The notes beneath the pieces are model-generated. The model saw nothing but the letters and a program-made list of their open reading frames with translations, had not been told where the DNA came from and ran no database searches. A stretch of DNA of 64,000 nt. Origin: Candidatus Berkiella cookevillensis (GTDB lineage: Bacteria > Pseudomonadota > Gammaproteobacteria > Berkiellales > Berkiellaceae). Shown here piece by piece: positions 17,790 to 27,160 of this stretch; position 1 is the first letter of the stretch; every line of letters begins with the position of its first letter. Both the position numbers and the translations under genes were made by a program. The stretch is taken from positions 1,550,001-1,614,000 of the forward strand of contig NZ_LKHV02000001.1 in assembly GCF_001431315.2 (NCBI RefSeq). The letters are read 5' to 3'.

Positions 17790-17903
17790 TATTAACTAAT
17801 TTTTTCAGGATAAAAAATTTGGGGGGATCGCTCAGGGACAAGCTGCGGGACGTGGAGGGAAGTAGGTCAGTAAAATGTCAACAGTCCCTAAATCATTTTG
17901 TAA

Positions 17904-18332
17904 TTAAGATTTAGAAAGGGATGCCTTTTTAGCCTGCAATACTCGTATCATTTGCGCTTCAATCTTAGTCAAGCCACAATCCTGCATGAGTGTTTCTTCA
18001 TCCCCACCCAGCTCAATCATCTTACGCGCTTGATGATAATGTCCCTGACTCATTTCTTTAGATTTTTGGAAAAGATTTTGTACACTTGTCAATTTTTCAG
18101 CAAAGCCTGAAACCTTAGATTCTAGTTCTAAAATACGTTCACCCATGGGTGTTAAAGATTGCGTAACTTGCGAAAATTTATTATCCGATAACTCTTGATA
18201 TAATTTTACTTCATGAATTGATGTACGATATTTATTCACTCTATGAATAACATAACATGAAACAGCAACGCTTACCGTTGTGGTTACAAAAGAAATCCCT
18301 AAAATATACGGCACCAATGTACTTGCATCCAT
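17904..18332 (-). CDS. DUF2802-domain membrane-anchored protein
   Basis: 142 residues. One N-terminal transmembrane helix (about 8-29) is followed by a predicted coiled coil (about 40-95) and a C-terminal helix-turn-helix-like segment (AGHYHQARKMIELGGDEETL-type, here GHYHQARKMIELGGDEETLM, then CGLTKIEAQMI). This is the DUF2802 pattern of proteins found at the end of the motility operon in Pseudomonas-type clusters. It lies four bases after motD and is the last gene of the flhB-to-motD run. Its function is unknown; a link to motor or flagellar assembly is inferred from position only. Confidence 0.8.
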   Translation of the reverse strand: MDASTLVPYILGISFVTTTVSVAVSCYVIHRVNKYRTSIHEVKLYQELSDNKFSQVTQSLTPMGERILELESKVSGFAEKLTSVQNLFQKSKEMSQGHYHQARKMIELGGDEETLMQDCGLTKIEAQMIRVLQAKKASLSKS

Positions 18333-18336
18333 TGCA

Positions 18337-19275
18337 TCATTCCTTGAGTGAATTTGTTTTGATTTCAGTGATATTCACGGTACTTGGAGTCCTGCTTGGC
18401 AAAATTGTATAAGGCATTATACCGCCTGTCGTTTTTTGTTGTTTTATTGCTTTTTCCATAACCGCAGGCTCTGGTTCTTTAAAAGTTTTCTCTCGCAGTC
18501 TTTTCATGCGTTCATTTTTAGCAATAACAAGCACAACCCTTCTATTCTGCTGTCTGCCTAATGCAGTTGAATTGCTTGCAACAGGGAAATTAGAACCATA
18601 GCCTGTCACCACAAAGCGCTCTGGAGATAATTTCAACTCTATAAATCGACGCACAACAGCAGCAGCACGTGCGGCAGATAACTCCCAATTTGAAGGAAAT
18701 AGTTCATTTTCTATGGGTATATTATCTGAAAATCCTTCAACTTGAATGGGAGAAGCAAAAGACGATAAAATATCTCTAAGCGGTAAAAAAACTTTATCTG
18801 AGTCTGGCAATAAAATTGCACTACCCATTGCAAAAAGCACGTTTGTATTCAAAGTAAGTTCCAACCAATTTTCCGTTTCTTCAATCGTCATCAAACTTTT
18901 ATCAATACCACCTTCAAGCTTATGACGCATCTCATCTGTTAATTCAAAAAAAGCTGGCTTTGTTAAAAAATGAGGTGTCAATGCCCCCAAACCTAATTGA
19001 CCATTTGGCTCACCAGCACGATTGACGGTTTTGCTAACTCCTTGCTCATTTTCTTCAACCGAATAGGCAAGAGGTGTAATATTTAAAAAAGCAAGTCCCA
19101 GTGAATCAGCCAATATTCTATACTTGCCCTCATTCACAACAGATAATGCATACATTGTGACAAAAAAAGCAAAGAGTAAGGTAATAAAATCTGCATAAGA
19201 AACAACCCAGCGATCATGAGATTCTGGCTCATGTGCGATTTTGCTAGAAATACCTCTACGCTGCTGCATTATCAT
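18337..19275 (-). CDS. motD: flagellar stator protein MotB-family (MotD-like)
   Basis: 312 residues. The single transmembrane helix carries the proton-binding aspartate in SYADFITLLFAFFVTMYALS. It is followed by a plug/linker and an OmpA-type peptidoglycan-binding domain (VEGFSDNIPIENELFPSNWE, RRFIELKLSPERFVVTGYGS). An extended basic C-terminus follows (about 250-312). The chain is longer than E. coli MotB, and the position after a MotA-like gene downstream of fliA matches MotD of the Pseudomonas motCD pair. The start overlaps motC by 20 bases. Confidence 0.92.
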   Translation of the reverse strand: MIMQQRRGISSKIAHEPESHDRWVVSYADFITLLFAFFVTMYALSVVNEGKYRILADSLGLAFLNITPLAYSVEENEQGVSKTVNRAGEPNGQLGLGALTPHFLTKPAFFELTDEMRHKLEGGIDKSLMTIEETENWLELTLNTNVLFAMGSAILLPDSDKVFLPLRDILSSFASPIQVEGFSDNIPIENELFPSNWELSAARAAAVVRRFIELKLSPERFVVTGYGSNFPVASNSTALGRQQNRRVVLVIAKNERMKRLREKTFKEPEPAVMEKAIKQQKTTGGIMPYTILPSRTPSTVNITEIKTNSLKE

Positions 19276-20017
19276 CGCTCACATAACTCAATAATTTGTA
19301 CTCAATGGCTTGCGGATGCTCACCTTTAGCAATCGCGCAGATCCCTTCCATGATCATAGAATTTTGGATGGTTCTATTCAAAATTTGATTTTTTAATTTT
19401 TTAGAAACAGGGATACAAAAAATATTCGCAAAGGCAACACCATAAATCGTAGCAACAAAAGCCACAGCAATACCTGGCCCCAATAGTTCAGGCTTGTTTA
19501 AACTCCCTAAAATATGAATGAGTCCAAGTACAGCACCAATAATACCAATGGTAGGGCTATAGCCCCCCATACTTTCAAATACTCTAGCAGCTTGTAGATC
19601 TTTTACCTCACGAACATCAAGTTCGTGCATCATAATATCTCTGATAACGTCAGAAGAATGTCCATCGACAATAAGTTGTAAACCACGACGTGTATAAGAA
19701 GATATTTCATCACTTGTTAAAAATTTTTCTAAACTAAGCATCCCTTCATTGCGTGCTAAAATAGACCAATGTATGATGTTTTTGAGATCTTTGTAATAAT
19801 GCTTATCGGGTGGAAAAATAACCCAAGGAAAGATTTCTAAAGCGCGTTTAAATACGAAATGAGGTGACTCTAACAATACTGCGCCGAAGGTGCCACCTAG
19901 CACAATAATCAGTGCAGGCACATTGAGCAGCATTGAAAGTTGGCCACCATCTATATATTGCCCTGCTAAAATCGCAGTGACTCCAAGCATAAATCCTATA
20001 ATCGTGAGCGAATCCAT
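19256..20017 (-). CDS. motC: flagellar stator protein MotA-family (MotC-like)
   Basis: 253 residues with four transmembrane helices. Conserved features are the prolines in SPTIGIIGAVLGLIHILG, the cytoplasmic loop with charged residues (RRGLQLIVDGHSSDVIRDIM) and the VAFVATIYGVAFANIF helix. Together with MotD it forms the proton-driven stator that turns the C-ring. It follows fliA by 22 bases. In Pseudomonas cheY, cheZ, cheA and cheB stand between fliA and motC; here nothing does. Confidence 0.93.
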   Translation of the reverse strand: MDSLTIIGFMLGVTAILAGQYIDGGQLSMLLNVPALIIVLGGTFGAVLLESPHFVFKRALEIFPWVIFPPDKHYYKDLKNIIHWSILARNEGMLSLEKFLTSDEISSYTRRGLQLIVDGHSSDVIRDIMMHELDVREVKDLQAARVFESMGGYSPTIGIIGAVLGLIHILGSLNKPELLGPGIAVAFVATIYGVAFANIFCIPVSKKLKNQILNRTIQNSMIMEGICAIAKGEHPQAIEYKLLSYVSDDNAAA

Positions 20018-20039
20018 ATGCTCTTATTTCCGTATAAAA

Positions 20040-20762
20040 TTATTTCCACTTATCGAGTCTAGCCTGTAGTCGTACCATTGCCTGGCTGTGAATTTGGCTA
20101 ATTCTAGATTCACTCACACCCAATACTTCACCAATTTCTCTCAAATTCAATTCTTCATCATAGTAAAGCGCTAAAACAAGTTTTTCTTTGTTTGGAAGAT
20201 GCGCAACTTCTGATGCCAATTTATTTTTAAAGTCTTCTTGTTGAAGACCATCTAAAGGGCTAGGAATTTGGCTTTGACCTGATGGCTGACTTAAATAATC
20301 ATCATTCAAGCCCAAATCATCAAATGCAAATATTTTTGCACAATTCATATCTTGTATGACGGAGTGATACTCTTCTAAAGAAATATTAAGTGTCTTGGCA
20401 ATATCGGCATCTTTTGCATCTCTGCCTGTTTCATTTTCAATTCTTCGAATTGCAATCGCAAATTTCTTCATATTTTTATGAACCGAGCGTGGCGCCCAAT
20501 CCTCTTTTCTAATTTCATCAAGCATCGCACCTCTGATTCTAATGCCTGCATAGGTTGTAAATGCAGCGCCTTTGGTATGATCATAATTTCGTGCTGCTTC
20601 AATAAGACCAATCATGCCTGCTTGTATTAAATCATCGACTTGAATATTCTGTGGTAATCGCGCCAAAAGATGATGGGCGATTTTTTTTACTAAGGAAGCA
20701 TGCTGCCGAACAAAATCAGAACCTGTATTATCAACTAATTGATACGCCTTTGCACCACTCAT
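20040..20762 (-). CDS. fliA: flagellar sigma factor FliA (sigma-28)
   Basis: 240 residues. Sigma-70 family with region 2 (DDLIQAGMIGLIEAARNYD, FTTYAGIRIRGAMLDEIRK) and region 4 (LREIGEVLGVSESRISQIHSQ), no region 1.1, as in FliA. It directs RNA polymerase to flagellin and other late promoters and should be inhibited by FlgM (59167-59514). Its stop-to-start arrangement overlaps flhG by a few bases. A sigma-28-type promoter is visible in front of the flagellin gene. Confidence 0.96.
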   Translation of the reverse strand: MSGAKAYQLVDNTGSDFVRQHASLVKKIAHHLLARLPQNIQVDDLIQAGMIGLIEAARNYDHTKGAAFTTYAGIRIRGAMLDEIRKEDWAPRSVHKNMKKFAIAIRRIENETGRDAKDADIAKTLNISLEEYHSVIQDMNCAKIFAFDDLGLNDDYLSQPSGQSQIPSPLDGLQQEDFKNKLASEVAHLPNKEKLVLALYYDEELNLREIGEVLGVSESRISQIHSQAMVRLQARLDKWK

Positions 20763-21613
20763 GTATTTACCTCTATAAAATTCAGTGGCTTAATCATATC
20801 CTCTAAAAACAGCTGTGCCGAATTAGTATCCGTATTAAGCGATTTTTTCATATCGATTAACTTTGCAGCAATTTCTCTGTAGTGCTGCGCTGCTTTAGAA
20901 CTTGGATATAACTCCATTAATGATTTTTGTTGCTTAATTGCTCGCTTTACATATTCATCGTTTGGAATCCATCCCAAAAAGTGTAATGACACACTTAAAT
21001 ATTTGTCAGCTACATTTGTTAGCTTAGCAAAGATTTCCTTAGACTCAGTCAAACTACTGGACATATTCACCAGTATTTTCATTCTTTTTATTTGATATTT
21101 TGTATTTAAAATTTTGATTAAACTGTAGGCGTCTGTAAGCGAAGTTGGCTCATCTGAAAGCACAACAATAATTTCATTTGCAGCCAAAGAAAATCTAACA
21201 ACCATGTCAGAAATACCAGCTGCAGTATCAATGATAAAAGTATCAACTTGATCACTAAGCGAATTAAAACCATCGATCAATCCCATATATTCTAATGGTT
21301 GTAATTGCACAAGACGTTGCACTCCAGATGCAGCAGGAATAATATTGACACCCAAAGGCCCTTTGAGAATAATATCATTCAGTTCACATTTCCCATCAAT
21401 CACATCATTTAAAGTCAGCGTTGGCTTTAAACCAAGCGCAACATCAATATTTGACAAGCCAAAATCTGCATCCAATAAAAATACTCTTTCCCCTAGCATT
21501 GACTGAGCAATAGATAAATTAATGGCTGTGTTTGTTTTACCTATACCTCCCTTACCACCCGTGATTGCGATCACTTGCTTTTTATGAGGCAGAGGCTTGT
21601 AGTTCGGATTCAT
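20759..21613 (-). CDS. flhG: flagellar number regulator FlhG/FleN (MinD-like ATPase)
   Basis: Starts at 21613 (MNPNYKPLP), after GGAG about ten bases upstream, giving 284 residues. An alternative ATG at 21655 would lengthen the overlap with flhF. It has the deviant Walker A TGGKGGIGKTNT, the switch motif DTAAGISDMV and the LSDEPTSLTDAY segment diagnostic of FlhG/FleN. In polar flagellates it counters FlhF and FleQ to restrict flagellar number. It overlaps the 3' end of flhF by about 30 bases, indicating coupled translation. Confidence 0.94.
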   Translation of the reverse strand: MNPNYKPLPHKKQVIAITGGKGGIGKTNTAINLSIAQSMLGERVFLLDADFGLSNIDVALGLKPTLTLNDVIDGKCELNDIILKGPLGVNIIPAASGVQRLVQLQPLEYMGLIDGFNSLSDQVDTFIIDTAAGISDMVVRFSLAANEIIVVLSDEPTSLTDAYSLIKILNTKYQIKRMKILVNMSSSLTESKEIFAKLTNVADKYLSVSLHFLGWIPNDEYVKRAIKQQKSLMELYPSSKAAQHYREIAAKLIDMKKSLNTDTNSAQLFLEDMIKPLNFIEVNT

Positions 21614-22886
21614 TATTAAATTTCTCCATGAAATAAGTTGCCATTTTTTCATCAATGGAAATTTGGTCTAAAGCATATTGATTAACAACCATCAGCAAAT
21701 CTTTGATAAGAGAAGAACGATGTGCTTCAATCAGTGGCTCTGTCATCACAGAAGACAGATTTAAGTAAGCAATCGGCACGTCAAAACGCAACGAAAAATC
21801 TAACAAAGGAATATAGTTTGGGTGTTCATCAATTTTTGTTATTGAAAGTGCGCAAACATTCATTTCTTTGGTTAAATCAAATAAAGCACTTAAATAAGTT
21901 GTACCAACAGAACTAGGAATCACATAAAACAAATTCAGATCGTCGTTCATTTTCTTAAAATAATTCAAATATTCATTACACGTTTCATCCATCATATTTG
22001 GGGATGGCATATCAATGAATATCTGCTTTTTATCAGAGCAAAAGGCAATCGCCTCTTCTAACTCAGTAATGGATTCCACATAAAAACAAGGTAAGTTAAA
22101 AATATTATAAAAAGCTTTAGCCTCGTGCACAGTGGTTAATTTGTTCTGGTTAATAAAAATAATGCCTATCTGTTCATGAAACTGAGGCTCAACATTCTGC
22201 ATTAAAAATTTTGCAAACATTGTGGTTTTGCCAGAGCCAGAAGGCCCCGCCATAATATTGTATCTTTTGATTGATTTGTTTTTTTTGTACAACTTGATTT
22301 TATTTACAACCGCATTTAAAACAAAAATCCAGGCCTCATCAAAACTAATATCATTGGGCAGCTGAGAGACTAAAGAATCTATCGTTTTAGCCTCAAAGCC
22401 AATGGATATCAATTTTTTGTAAACAATGGCTTGAATTAAATTTTCTTTTTGAAACTGCTCCCAATACTGAGCATGATAATGAGAAGTCATCATTTTTTTG
22501 ATAGATAAAATTTCACTCTTTATGTTCAAATAGGAAAAATCATCTATCGCATCCGTATTGTCTATGGCAGATGATTTTTTTAGAATCACATTGCTAAATC
22601 TATCATCAGAACTTGAAACACGATTAAAAAAATAAGGATTCACAGTTGGTGCTTCTTCCTTCGATTTTTTTAAGCGGGACAATGCATTGGCCGTTTTATG
22701 TGCATGCTGTGTATTGCCTGTTGAATCATCCATAAGATCAGCAGGTGCTGCAATAACATGCACCTTACCTTCTATGGTTTCATTAGATAAAATAACAGCT
22801 TCTGCTCCCAGCTCTTTTTTAATCATATGCAACGCTTCTGCAATAGAACCGGCAACAAATCTTTTTACTTGAAAAGATTTACTCAT
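21582..22886 (-). CDS. flhF: flagellar placement GTPase FlhF (divergent)
   Basis: 434 residues: basic N-terminal B domain (1-120), NG-type helical domain, then an SRP-like GTPase. G1 is GPSGSGKTT and G4 is SITKIDE. The G3 box, normally DTAG in this family, here reads DMPSPN, which is a marked deviation. FlhF marks the pole for MS-ring assembly and is stimulated by FlhG. It lies between flhA and flhG with a two-base gap to flhA. The family is certain from order and motifs; normal GTP hydrolysis is uncertain because of the G3 change. Confidence 0.88.
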   Translation of the reverse strand: MSKSFQVKRFVAGSIAEALHMIKKELGAEAVILSNETIEGKVHVIAAPADLMDDSTGNTQHAHKTANALSRLKKSKEEAPTVNPYFFNRVSSSDDRFSNVILKKSSAIDNTDAIDDFSYLNIKSEILSIKKMMTSHYHAQYWEQFQKENLIQAIVYKKLISIGFEAKTIDSLVSQLPNDISFDEAWIFVLNAVVNKIKLYKKNKSIKRYNIMAGPSGSGKTTMFAKFLMQNVEPQFHEQIGIIFINQNKLTTVHEAKAFYNIFNLPCFYVESITELEEAIAFCSDKKQIFIDMPSPNMMDETCNEYLNYFKKMNDDLNLFYVIPSSVGTTYLSALFDLTKEMNVCALSITKIDEHPNYIPLLDFSLRFDVPIAYLNLSSVMTEPLIEAHRSSLIKDLLMVVNQYALDQISIDEKMATYFMEKFNNESELQASAS

Positions 22887-22887
22887 A

Positions 22888-24978
22888 CTAGCTATTTCCT
22901 AATGTAGATATAACATTAATTTGTTTATCATCTGGTATTTCATTAAAGCTCAGCACAGACAATTCTTTGATGGATGGACGCAATAATTTAGACAAGACAG
23001 GTCTTAATTCATTGGCAGCCAAAAGAATCACAGGATTCCCCATTGCAATTTGCTTACGTGAAAACTCTACTAACTTTTTCTGAACTTGGTTGAGCAACAT
23101 AGGTTCTATCACGGGATTCTCTTTTCCTGATTGAATACCTTGTTGCAATATTTGTTCCAATTTTGAGTCAAGCGTTATAACAGGCATTTGACTCGCTGGC
23201 CCAATCAATTGCTGTACAATCATACGTCCTAATTTCACTCGAACTTGCTCTGTTAAAATGGCAGGATCTTGACTCTTTGAGGCATAAGATGACAATGTTT
23301 CGACAATTGTTTTAGAATCACGAATCGGAACATGCTCTCTCAATAAATTTTGTAGAATTTTAACCAGCGCCGATAAATTCAATTTCTCTGGAATAAGATC
23401 TTCAACCAATTTTGGTGATTGTTTGGCTAATCTATCAATAATTTTTTGCGCCTCATCATGTCCTAGCAACTCATAGGCATGATCTTGAACAATTTGACTT
23501 AAGTGTGTTGCAATCACTGTTGCAGTATCAACAACGGTATAGCCTTTTGTTTGAGCTTGTTCTTTAAGACTTGGGTTAATCCATACAGCATCCAAACCAA
23601 AAGCAGGATCTTTGCAATCGATACCATCGACCTTGCCAAATATCTTCCCAGAACTGATAGCAAGCGCTTTATCCATATGCACCTGGAATTCCCCCATCAC
23701 AACGCCCATTAATGAAATACGATATTGTGATGGTTGTAATGCCAAATCATCTCGAATGTGAACAGAGGGCACCAAAAAGCCAAGCTCTTGAGAAAGCTTT
23801 CTGCGAACCCCTTTGATTTTTTGCATTAATTCTCCGCCAGTTTTTTCATCAACCAGAGAAATTAATTTGTAACCTACTTCTAGGCTGACAGGATCCACAC
23901 TTTGAACATCGTCCCAGCTGACTTCTTTAGGCTCTGCTTTTTTATCTTCTTTTTCAGAAAGTGTTATACCTTCTTCTTGCCCTACCTCTTTCTCTAAAGT
24001 CTTTTGATATAAATAATAAGCAGCGCCCCCCAATAACCCTGCCACTGTGATGAAAACAAAATGAGGCATACCTGGAATAATCCCTAGCATAAACATAACA
24101 ACCGCAGAAATCATTAATGGTTTGTAATGAGAGAAAACTTGGATTTTAACAAGATCACCAACATCATGGCTTGCAGAAACACGTGTAACCATAATCGCTG
24201 CAGCCGTTGATAATAAGATAGAAGGCACTTGCGCAACTAGGCCATCCCCAATTGTCAATAAAGTATAAATACGAGCAGACTCAGACATCGACAAATCATG
24301 TTGTAAAATGCCAATAGCAAATCCACCCAAAAGATTAATGATTAGAATCAAAACACCTGCGATCGCATCCCCTCTCACGAATTTACTGGCACCATCCATG
24401 GAGCCGTAAAAATCAGCTTCACGCGCAACCTCATCACGTCGTGCTTTAGCTTGTTCTTGATTAATAATGCCTGCGTTTAAGTCTGCATCAATAGCCATTT
24501 GTTTACCAGGCATCGAATCTAAGGTAAAACGCGCACTTACTTCAGAAATTCTACCACCACCCTTTGTAATAACAACAAAGTTAATGATCAAGATAATCAT
24601 AAAGATGACGATACCAACTGCATAATTCCCACCAATCACAACATGGCCAAAAGCTTCAATCACCTTGCCAACCGCATCTGTACCTGTATGCCCTTCTAAG
24701 AGCACAACCCGTGTAGAAGCGATATTCAATGCCAAGCGTAATAAAGTTGCCACCAATAAAACCGTTGGAAAGATGCTGAAATCTAATGGCCGCAATGCAT
24801 AAGTACAAGCCAAAAGCACGATCAAGGACAATGTAATATTAAATGTGAAAAAGATATCTAATAAGATAGGTGGCAAAGGCAAAATCATCATTGATAAAAG
24901 CAAAATGATGAATATAGGGATACCAACGCCGATACCTGTTATAAATTTAAAATAATTGTTGGCAACTATCGTTTGCAT
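22888..24978 (-). CDS. flhA: flagellar export gate protein FlhA
   Basis: 696 residues, the normal length. Eight transmembrane helices occupy the N-terminal ~330 residues, with the FHIPEP-family signature visible in SARFTLDSMPGKQMAIDADLN. The large cytoplasmic domain that binds export chaperones follows (residues ~345-696). It forms the nonameric ring beneath the FliPQR-FlhB gate. It lies one base beyond the end of flhB. Confidence 0.97.
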   Translation of the reverse strand: MQTIVANNYFKFITGIGVGIPIFIILLLSMMILPLPPILLDIFFTFNITLSLIVLLACTYALRPLDFSIFPTVLLVATLLRLALNIASTRVVLLEGHTGTDAVGKVIEAFGHVVIGGNYAVGIVIFMIILIINFVVITKGGGRISEVSARFTLDSMPGKQMAIDADLNAGIINQEQAKARRDEVAREADFYGSMDGASKFVRGDAIAGVLILIINLLGGFAIGILQHDLSMSESARIYTLLTIGDGLVAQVPSILLSTAAAIMVTRVSASHDVGDLVKIQVFSHYKPLMISAVVMFMLGIIPGMPHFVFITVAGLLGGAAYYLYQKTLEKEVGQEEGITLSEKEDKKAEPKEVSWDDVQSVDPVSLEVGYKLISLVDEKTGGELMQKIKGVRRKLSQELGFLVPSVHIRDDLALQPSQYRISLMGVVMGEFQVHMDKALAISSGKIFGKVDGIDCKDPAFGLDAVWINPSLKEQAQTKGYTVVDTATVIATHLSQIVQDHAYELLGHDEAQKIIDRLAKQSPKLVEDLIPEKLNLSALVKILQNLLREHVPIRDSKTIVETLSSYASKSQDPAILTEQVRVKLGRMIVQQLIGPASQMPVITLDSKLEQILQQGIQSGKENPVIEPMLLNQVQKKLVEFSRKQIAMGNPVILLAANELRPVLSKLLRPSIKELSVLSFNEIPDDKQINVISTLGNS

Positions 24979-24979
24979 G

Positions 24980-26104
24980 TTACTTTACCATATCTTTAGG
25001 AACATTGATGTTTGTCGGCAACTTAGGTTTGGACGCTTTACCCTTTTTGAACATTTTAAGTTTATAAACATATGCTAAAACTTGAGCACAAGCCACATAT
25101 AATCTACTTGGAATTTCTTGATCTATCTCTGTATTATAATAAATAGCACGCGATAACATGGGAATTTGCACAATGGGAATTTCATGATGTTTAGCAACTT
25201 GTCTTATTTTCTCTGCAATATTGTCAGCGCCTTTTGCCAATAACTTAGGTGCCTTCATTTTCTTATCATCATATTTAATTGCAACGGCAAAGTGCGTTGG
25301 GTTTGTGATAATGACATCTGCCTCTGGTACATTAGACATCATTCGTTGCCGCGAAATATCTCTTTGAATCTTTAACAGTTTATTCTTAACTTCTGGTCTT
25401 ACATCCGATTCTTTTAACTCATCTTTTACTTCTTGTTTGGTCATCTTTATCTGTTTATGGTGCTCATATATTTGAAATGGCACATCTATCATAGAAATGA
25501 TAACTAAAGAGGAGCACAATATAAAAAAAGAAAACTCTACAATATTAAAAAACTTCACAATAGCACTTGTAACCATTGGCTGAGAAAGATGCAAAATCTC
25601 CTCAAAAAACATATAAAATAATAAAATGCAAAAAGCACTCACCAATACAAGCTTTAAAATAGATTTGACCAACTCCATCATGCTTTTCATAGAGAAAATT
25701 TTGCTCAAACCTTTGATCGGATCAAGTCTATCAAATTTTAAGCCGACATTCTGAATGGATAGATTAATACTGCCCACCAATAAAGGACCTAAAAAACAAG
25801 CAACGACACAGAGTATTAAAAAAGGTGTTAAAATAGATACACCGAGTGAACCTGCTTCACGCAATATTGTAAACATTGCCTGAGTTTCCATTACATTAAT
25901 ATCTTCTGCCCCAAAGGCAATTGTAAATATTTTTAAGCAATCAACAGCAATCATATTGCCAAAACAAAGAAAACCTACTCCTGCAAAAATAAGTAGCAAC
26001 ATGGTGTTAAAATCTTTAGAACGCGCAACAACCCCTTTCTCTTTGGACTCTTGCTGTCGCTTCGGGGTGGCTTCTTCGGTCCGTTCTTGTGAGTCTTCAG
26101 ACAT
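24980..26104 (-). CDS. flhB: flagellar export switch protein FlhB
   Basis: 374 residues. It has a charged N-terminus (SQERTEEATPKRQQESKEKG), four transmembrane helices and a cytoplasmic domain. That domain contains the self-cleavage motif NPTHFAVAIKY (around residue 265), which is needed for the rod/hook to filament substrate switch. It lies three bases after fliR. All key residues are present. Confidence 0.97.
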   Translation of the reverse strand: MSEDSQERTEEATPKRQQESKEKGVVARSKDFNTMLLLIFAGVGFLCFGNMIAVDCLKIFTIAFGAEDINVMETQAMFTILREAGSLGVSILTPFLILCVVACFLGPLLVGSINLSIQNVGLKFDRLDPIKGLSKIFSMKSMMELVKSILKLVLVSAFCILLFYMFFEEILHLSQPMVTSAIVKFFNIVEFSFFILCSSLVIISMIDVPFQIYEHHKQIKMTKQEVKDELKESDVRPEVKNKLLKIQRDISRQRMMSNVPEADVIITNPTHFAVAIKYDDKKMKAPKLLAKGADNIAEKIRQVAKHHEIPIVQIPMLSRAIYYNTEIDQEIPSRLYVACAQVLAYVYKLKMFKKGKASKPKLPTNINVPKDMVK

Positions 26105-26107
26105 TGC

Positions 26108-26884
26108 TTAGATCATCCACTGGTTAATTTTCTCAATGAGCTGATTAAACATCTCTGTAAACTGTGGTAGCAATGTTACAGAGGTGAACCACAAGATAAC
26201 CATACCAAGAATCATGGTTACAGGAAAACCAAGAGAAAAGATATTAAGTTGTGGCGTAGCTTTTGTCATTATACCGATAGCCATATTCACGATGAGTAAT
26301 GCTGTTACGGTGGGTAATGCAATTTTTAGGCCACCTAAAAATATCCAACTACCCAAGGTAATCAATTCATTAAAGTTAATAAATTTGGTACTTGCCAAAG
26401 AAACAGGTATTTTATCAAAGCTCTCTACAATCGTTTGTATTAGAAATAAATGTCCATTCATAGACAAGAAGAGTAATGTTACAATCATTAAATAAAATTG
26501 ACTTAAGGCAGGAACAGAAACACCATTTTGAGGATCAACCATCGAAGCAAATCCCAAACCCATTTGCATGGCACATATTCCAGCCGCCATCACAAAGGCC
26601 TGAAAAATAACATGAACGGATAAACCTATCATAATTCCTATGAGGATTTGCTTTAAAAGCAGATAAATCAACTGAAAGAAAGTCAATGCATTTTGGGTAA
26701 TTGGGGCATTATCATATAACAAAGGGAATACAATCAGGCTAATGGCAAGACTGAGAAACAATTTAAGACGTTTAGGAACAAACTGAGCACCAAACATTGG
26801 CATCACCATGAGCATCGCCGAAATACGTGCAAAGGGTAATCCAAAATAAAAGATAAGATTATCTAATTCATAAGGTGCAAACAC
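26108..26884 (-). CDS. fliR: flagellar export gate protein FliR
   Basis: 258 residues, about six hydrophobic segments. The family pattern includes RISAMLMVMPMFG near the N-terminus and GLGFASMVDPQNG in the middle. It is a component of the FliPQR export pore and lies five bases after fliQ. Confidence 0.95.
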   Translation of the reverse strand: MFAPYELDNLIFYFGLPFARISAMLMVMPMFGAQFVPKRLKLFLSLAISLIVFPLLYDNAPITQNALTFFQLIYLLLKQILIGIMIGLSVHVIFQAFVMAAGICAMQMGLGFASMVDPQNGVSVPALSQFYLMIVTLLFLSMNGHLFLIQTIVESFDKIPVSLASTKFINFNELITLGSWIFLGGLKIALPTVTALLIVNMAIGIMTKATPQLNIFSLGFPVTMILGMVILWFTSVTLLPQFTEMFNQLIEKINQWMI

Positions 26885-26889
26885 AGCGG

Positions 26890-27159
26890 TTACCCTATCA
26901 ACTGCGGAATAACGTCAAACACTGAATGCGTAAAATCTGTAATAATAGAAGATAACCAAGGTGCAGCAAGAATAAGCGTCAAAAAAGTAACCAATAATCT
27001 GGGAATAAAGCTCAGTGATTGCTCATTAATTTGAGTTGCAGCTTGAAAAACACTGACAATAAGACCTGTAATTAAGCTGGGAACTACAATAATACTGACA
27101 AGTAAAATGATAACCAACAATGCCTGTCTAAATAAATCAATGACAGATTCTGGGCCCAT
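26890..27159 (-). CDS. fliQ: flagellar export gate protein FliQ
   Basis: 89 residues with two transmembrane helices and the FliQ motif LIVSVFQAATQINEQSLSFI. It is a small export-pore subunit that sits directly after fliP. Confidence 0.96.
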   Translation of the reverse strand: MGPESVIDLFRQALLVIILLVSIIVVPSLITGLIVSVFQAATQINEQSLSFIPRLLVTFLTLILAAPWLSSIITDFTHSVFDVIPQLIG

Positions 27160-27160
27160 C

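Larger units (their letters stand above)
17456..17903. other. 448-bp intergenic repeat block after sohB
   Basis: No gene is seen. It contains, in order, a perfect 11-bp stem hairpin (17508-17531), an inverted pair of 28-bp REP-like palindromic units (17658-17685 and 17762-17789), and at about 17836-17890 a third sequence resembling part of the 39827-39895 repeat. It separates the convergent 3' ends of sohB and the DUF2802 gene. Confidence 0.75.

Noticed and set aside
17456-17903. Possible CRISPR array
   Set aside because: Repeats are few, inverted and of unequal spacing; no regular spacer-repeat series and no cas gene in the window.
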